NCBI GenBank assembly: GCA_900472485.1
Contig: UCII01000031.1
Location: 193-64,192 of the forward strand
Direction: 5' to 3'
DNA: 64,000 nucleotides
Origin: Hyphomicrobiales bacterium
GTDB lineage: Bacteria > Pseudomonadota > Alphaproteobacteria > Rhizobiales > Rhizobiaceae
The notes under the pieces are model-generated. The model was not told the origin of the DNA and searched no databases. It saw only the letters and a program-made list of their open reading frames with translations. The position numbers and the translations under genes were made by a program. This document shows positions 61,577 through 64,000 of the stretch, piece by piece; the stretch's first letter is position 1; the number at the start of each line of letters is the position of its first letter.

Positions 61577-62659
61577 TTATGCTGCACAAACCAGCGTTTT
61601 GGCGGGCTTTGCGAAGACATGGCCCTCGAACAGCCTGCGTGCCGTGCGAAGAATCCCGGCGACGAGCTTCCCATCCCGCAACTGCAACTTCACGTCCAGA
61701 TGGCCGCTGGGATGTTCAATGGAAAGCACGACAGGCGGTGTTTGAACGCCGATAAGGCGGGATGCCACAGTGTTTTCGCTCACGCACGCCGTTGCAATCC
61801 CGACAGCGCCTGTCGTCGCCAGTGACGGATGGCATTCATTCGGCATGAAATACCGTACGTTCAATGCGCCGCCATATCTGGCGGGGGAGATGAGGACCGG
61901 TTTCGGAGTGACTTGACTGCGAACGTCGCCCATTCCCATTTTTTCGCCGGCAAGGATGCGAAGATCTTCCAGCCGTTCGATCAAGGAATGATTGCCGTTC
62001 AGTTCGGCAGCGCTCTCGTATCCGGTCACGCCAAGCGAGGCTGCCTCGATCAGGAGCATCGGCATCGCGCAATCGATACAGGTCACATCGATGCCGTCGA
62101 TCGTCTCTATCGATTTGCCGCTCGGAAAAAGCTGGCCCGTTCGCGCGCCTGCCGCATCCTTGAACGTGAGCGCGATCGGAGCGGCCTGGCCGGGTACGCC
62201 GTCAATTCTTGCGTCGCCGAGATAGGCAACCGCACCATTCGGTGTCGGAACCTCGGCTTCGATCATCTTGCGGGTATTGACGTTGAAGATCTTGACGAGG
62301 GTGGTGTCTCCCGCGACCGGAACGAGCCCCGCCTCAATCGCGAACGGGCCAACAGCCGCCAGCATGTTCCCGCAATTGGGTGAGGTATCGACGATCTGCC
62401 TGTCGACGCGAACCTGAGCGAACAGATAATCCACATCGGCGCCAGGCACCGTTCCCGGGCCGCAGATGGCAACTTTGCTGGTGACCGGATTTCCCCCTCC
62501 GATGCCATCGATCTGAAGCGGATGCCCCGAACCCATCACGGACAAAAGCACCTGATCGCGCTCGGCCGGGTTCTGCGGCAGGTCCGACGCCAGAAAGAAC
62601 GGGCCTTTCGAGGTGCCGCCCCGCATCAGCACGCACGGTATGGAGAGCAAATCATTCAT
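61577..62659 (-). CDS. PrpF/4-oxalomesaconate tautomerase family protein
   Basis: The 360-residue protein of the diaminopimelate-epimerase-like fold opens with SIPCVLMRGGTSKGPFFLAS and has the catalytic cysteine C96 in DTSPNCGNML. Later segments are PTPNGAVAYLGDARIDGVPG and MPNECHPSLATTGAVGIATA. Known members isomerise aconitate or keto/enol forms of 4-oxalomesaconate in gallate and protocatechuate 4,5-cleavage. It heads the ABC operon and is divergent from a LysR gene. No ring-cleavage dioxygenase for gallate is in view. Confidence 0.88.
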   Translation of the reverse strand: MNDLLSIPCVLMRGGTSKGPFFLASDLPQNPAERDQVLLSVMGSGHPLQIDGIGGGNPVTSKVAICGPGTVPGADVDYLFAQVRVDRQIVDTSPNCGNMLAAVGPFAIEAGLVPVAGDTTLVKIFNVNTRKMIEAEVPTPNGAVAYLGDARIDGVPGQAAPIALTFKDAAGARTGQLFPSGKSIETIDGIDVTCIDCAMPMLLIEAASLGVTGYESAAELNGNHSLIERLEDLRILAGEKMGMGDVRSQVTPKPVLISPARYGGALNVRYFMPNECHPSLATTGAVGIATACVSENTVASRLIGVQTPPVVLSIEHPSGHLDVKLQLRDGKLVAGILRTARRLFEGHVFAKPAKTLVCAA

Positions 62660-62690
62660 GCGTTTTTCTCGCCGTATAATGTGATTGGCG

Positions 62691-62765
62691 TATCAATCCG
62701 CCTTGTTATTGCTATTATGGAATTAATGATTGATATGTAAAATGCTAAAATCGAGGGCATTGATA
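62691..62765. promoter_or_regulatory. Inverted and repeated ATTGATA sites between prpF-like and LysR genes
   Basis: TATCAATC at 62691-62698 pairs with GATTGATA at 62728-62735, and a third ATTGATA lies at 62759-62765 just before the LysR start. ATTA-N6-TAAT also occurs between them. LysR regulators bind such partially dyad sites (T-N11-A type) in divergent promoters, so this is the likely regulatory region. By pattern only. Confidence 0.45.
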
Positions 62766-62769
62766 CAGA

Positions 62770-63669
62770 ATGAACATCAATTGCGAAATCCTTGACCTGA
62801 GAGCCTTTCTTGCCGTGGTCGAATTGCAGGGCTTTCATCGCGCGGCCGATCAGCTGAATATGTCGCAACCGGCGCTCAGCCGGCGCATCCAAAAGCTGGA
62901 GCAGGCGATCGGTGCGCCGCTGCTGGAAAGGACGACGCGCCATGTCGCGCCTACGGCTCTTGGAACCGAGCTCGTGCCCCTGGTGCAGCGTATGCTCGAA
63001 GAATTCGACGGTTCGCTGTTTTCGATGCGGGAACTAGGCGCTAAGCGCGGGGGCCTGGTGACGATCGCATGCCTGCCGACGGCCGCCTTTTATTTCCTGC
63101 CGTCCGTCATTCGCCAGTTCAACCAGGAATATCCGAATATCCGGCTTCGGATTCTCGATCTGACTGCGACTGACGCATTGCAGGCAGTGGCACGCGGCGA
63201 AGTCGAATTCGGAATCAACATCATGGGAAGTTCCGACAGCGATCTGATCTTCGAAAGGCTGGCCGAGGATCCGTTTGTCCTGGCAGCCAAGCGCGACCAT
63301 CCGCTAGCAGAAAAGAAAGAGGTCCGATGGCAGGATCTTGAACCCTATCCGCTGATCACGGTTCATCGCTCCAGCGCGAACAGGACCTTGCTCGACGCTG
63401 CTCTGGCCAGATCGAACATCAAGCTCAACTGGTTTTACGAAGTGACCCATCTTTCCACATCGCTCGGTCTTGTGGAGGCGGGGCTCGGGATTTCCGTGCT
63501 GCCGAAAATGGCGACCCCGCAGGGGGAACACCCTTTCCTGATCACGCGCCCGATCCGAAACCCCGAAATTTCGCGTACGATCGGCGTCGTCCGCCGTCGG
63601 GGTGGAACGCTGTCGCCTGCTGCCGAACATTTCATGCGCATGCTGATCGGCGCGTGGACGCAGAATTAA
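62770..63669 (+). CDS. LysR family transcriptional regulator
   Basis: The 299-residue regulator has the helix-turn-helix FLAVVELQGFHRAADQLNMS, QPALSRRIQKLEQAIGAPL at residues about 12-50, and a periplasmic-binding-protein-like effector domain (VTIACLPTAAFYFLPSVIRQ, FVLAAKRDHPLAEKKEV, LVEAGLGISVLPKMATP). It probably activates the divergent PrpF-like/ABC operon in response to its substrate. The next gene downstream is convergent. Confidence 0.92.
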   Translation: MNINCEILDLRAFLAVVELQGFHRAADQLNMSQPALSRRIQKLEQAIGAPLLERTTRHVAPTALGTELVPLVQRMLEEFDGSLFSMRELGAKRGGLVTIACLPTAAFYFLPSVIRQFNQEYPNIRLRILDLTATDALQAVARGEVEFGINIMGSSDSDLIFERLAEDPFVLAAKRDHPLAEKKEVRWQDLEPYPLITVHRSSANRTLLDAALARSNIKLNWFYEVTHLSTSLGLVEAGLGISVLPKMATPQGEHPFLITRPIRNPEISRTIGVVRRRGGTLSPAAEHFMRMLIGAWTQN

Positions 63670-63781
63670 TCGCTGCCGGATTGTTCAAAACCAGGGACCA
63701 CCACGGGCCGGTCCCGCAGAAAACGGCCACCCTACCCACGGGATCGGGCAGCCGTTTACGCCTTAAGAACTGGCGTCGATA

Positions 63782-64000
63782 TCAGGCCGCCTGAGCCGAT
63801 GCGAGCTGCAGCGCTATCCGTGCAACGCGCTCGCCGTAGGTGCGGGCGGTTTCGAGATCGCCGACCGACATTTCGCTCGGGGCTGCATCGGCGTCGGACT
63901 GCGCCATGGGCGCGATGTACGATCCCATCCTGTTGGCATCGTCGCGTTTCGACGCCTTCACGTTCGCCGGCTTCATACCCAGGCTGACCCAAAGGCCGCC
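63782..64000 (-). CDS. Flavodoxin/NAD(P)H:quinone oxidoreductase family, C-terminal part
   Basis: The minus-strand frame runs in from the right edge with LWVSLGMKPANVKA and ends in LETARTYGERVARIALQLAS. This is the C-terminal pattern of WrbA-like flavodoxin-family oxidoreductases that reduce quinones with NAD(P)H. Only about 72 residues are present, and the N-terminal FMN-binding part is outside the window. An internal ATG at 63976 is not its real start. Confidence 0.7.
   Translation of the reverse strand, partial: GGLWVSLGMKPANVKASKRDDANRMGSYIAPMAQSDADAAPSEMSVGDLETARTYGERVARIALQLASAQAA

Overview
The window reads as chromosome or chromid sequence from an alphaproteobacterium of the Rhizobiales (Rhizobium/Agrobacterium-like). 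Evidence: high GC; short overlapping start/stop junctions; a groES-groEL operon with a CIRCE operator; a Usg-family gene; a DUF982 gene; and many ABC importers paired with LysR, GntR, TetR and XRE-cupin regulators. No rRNA, tRNA, CRISPR array, insertion sequence or phage gene was recognised. All functions are read from sequence features and family knowledge; no database search was run.

Layout. 0-1 kb: groEL start, groES, usg, then a palindromic intergenic element. 1-8.1 kb: polar amino-acid ABC importer, HutC-type and LysR regulators, two-component flavin monooxygenase/reductase. 8.1-10.4 kb: divergent aminotransferase and agmatinase-type ureohydrolase. 10.6-19.1 kb: XRE-cupin regulator and an eight-gene operon (sugar-type ABC importer, phosphotriesterase-like hydrolase, glutamine-amidotransferase-like protein, PfkB kinase, BtpA-family barrel, M20 amidohydrolase) whose promoter is overlapped by two tandem palindromes. 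19.2-24 kb: SDR/TetR pair around a long inverted repeat, quinone oxidoreductase, exported GH3 glucosidase. 24.1-30.8 kb: aromatic ring-cleavage operon with a divergent GntR regulator. 31.2-34.3 kb: MgtC-like protein, a decayed outer-membrane transporter remnant, and a YiaV/YiaW-like pair. 34.5-58.8 kb: a contiguous cell-envelope island. 58.9-63.7 kb: taurine/nitrate-type ABC importer with a PrpF/4-oxalomesaconate-tautomerase-like enzyme and a divergent LysR regulator. The right edge is the C-terminus of a flavodoxin-family oxidoreductase.

The most striking observation is in the envelope island. Eight copies of one 20-bp box (about TTTACNGTTGCGTACTTNCG) lie 49-124 bp before the first gene of essentially every transcription unit there. 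These units encode two DUF1254 proteins (one frameshifted), a lipoprotein hydrolase, a Cys-type sulfatase followed by a MoxR/DUF58/DUF4381/VWA/VWA-TPR/BatD operon, a formylglycine-generating enzyme with a periplasmic HAD phosphatase, two outer-membrane transporter-like proteins, an MscS channel, DUF982, DUF2092 and a His/Pro-rich secreted protein. The island also carries a ToxR-like regulator (winged-helix-like N-terminus, one membrane helix, periplasmic TPR-like region), itself probably behind one of the boxes. I infer one undescribed envelope-directed regulon: a sulfatase, its maturation enzyme, a MoxR/Bat complex, outer-membrane channels and a membrane-bound sensor-regulator under one operator.
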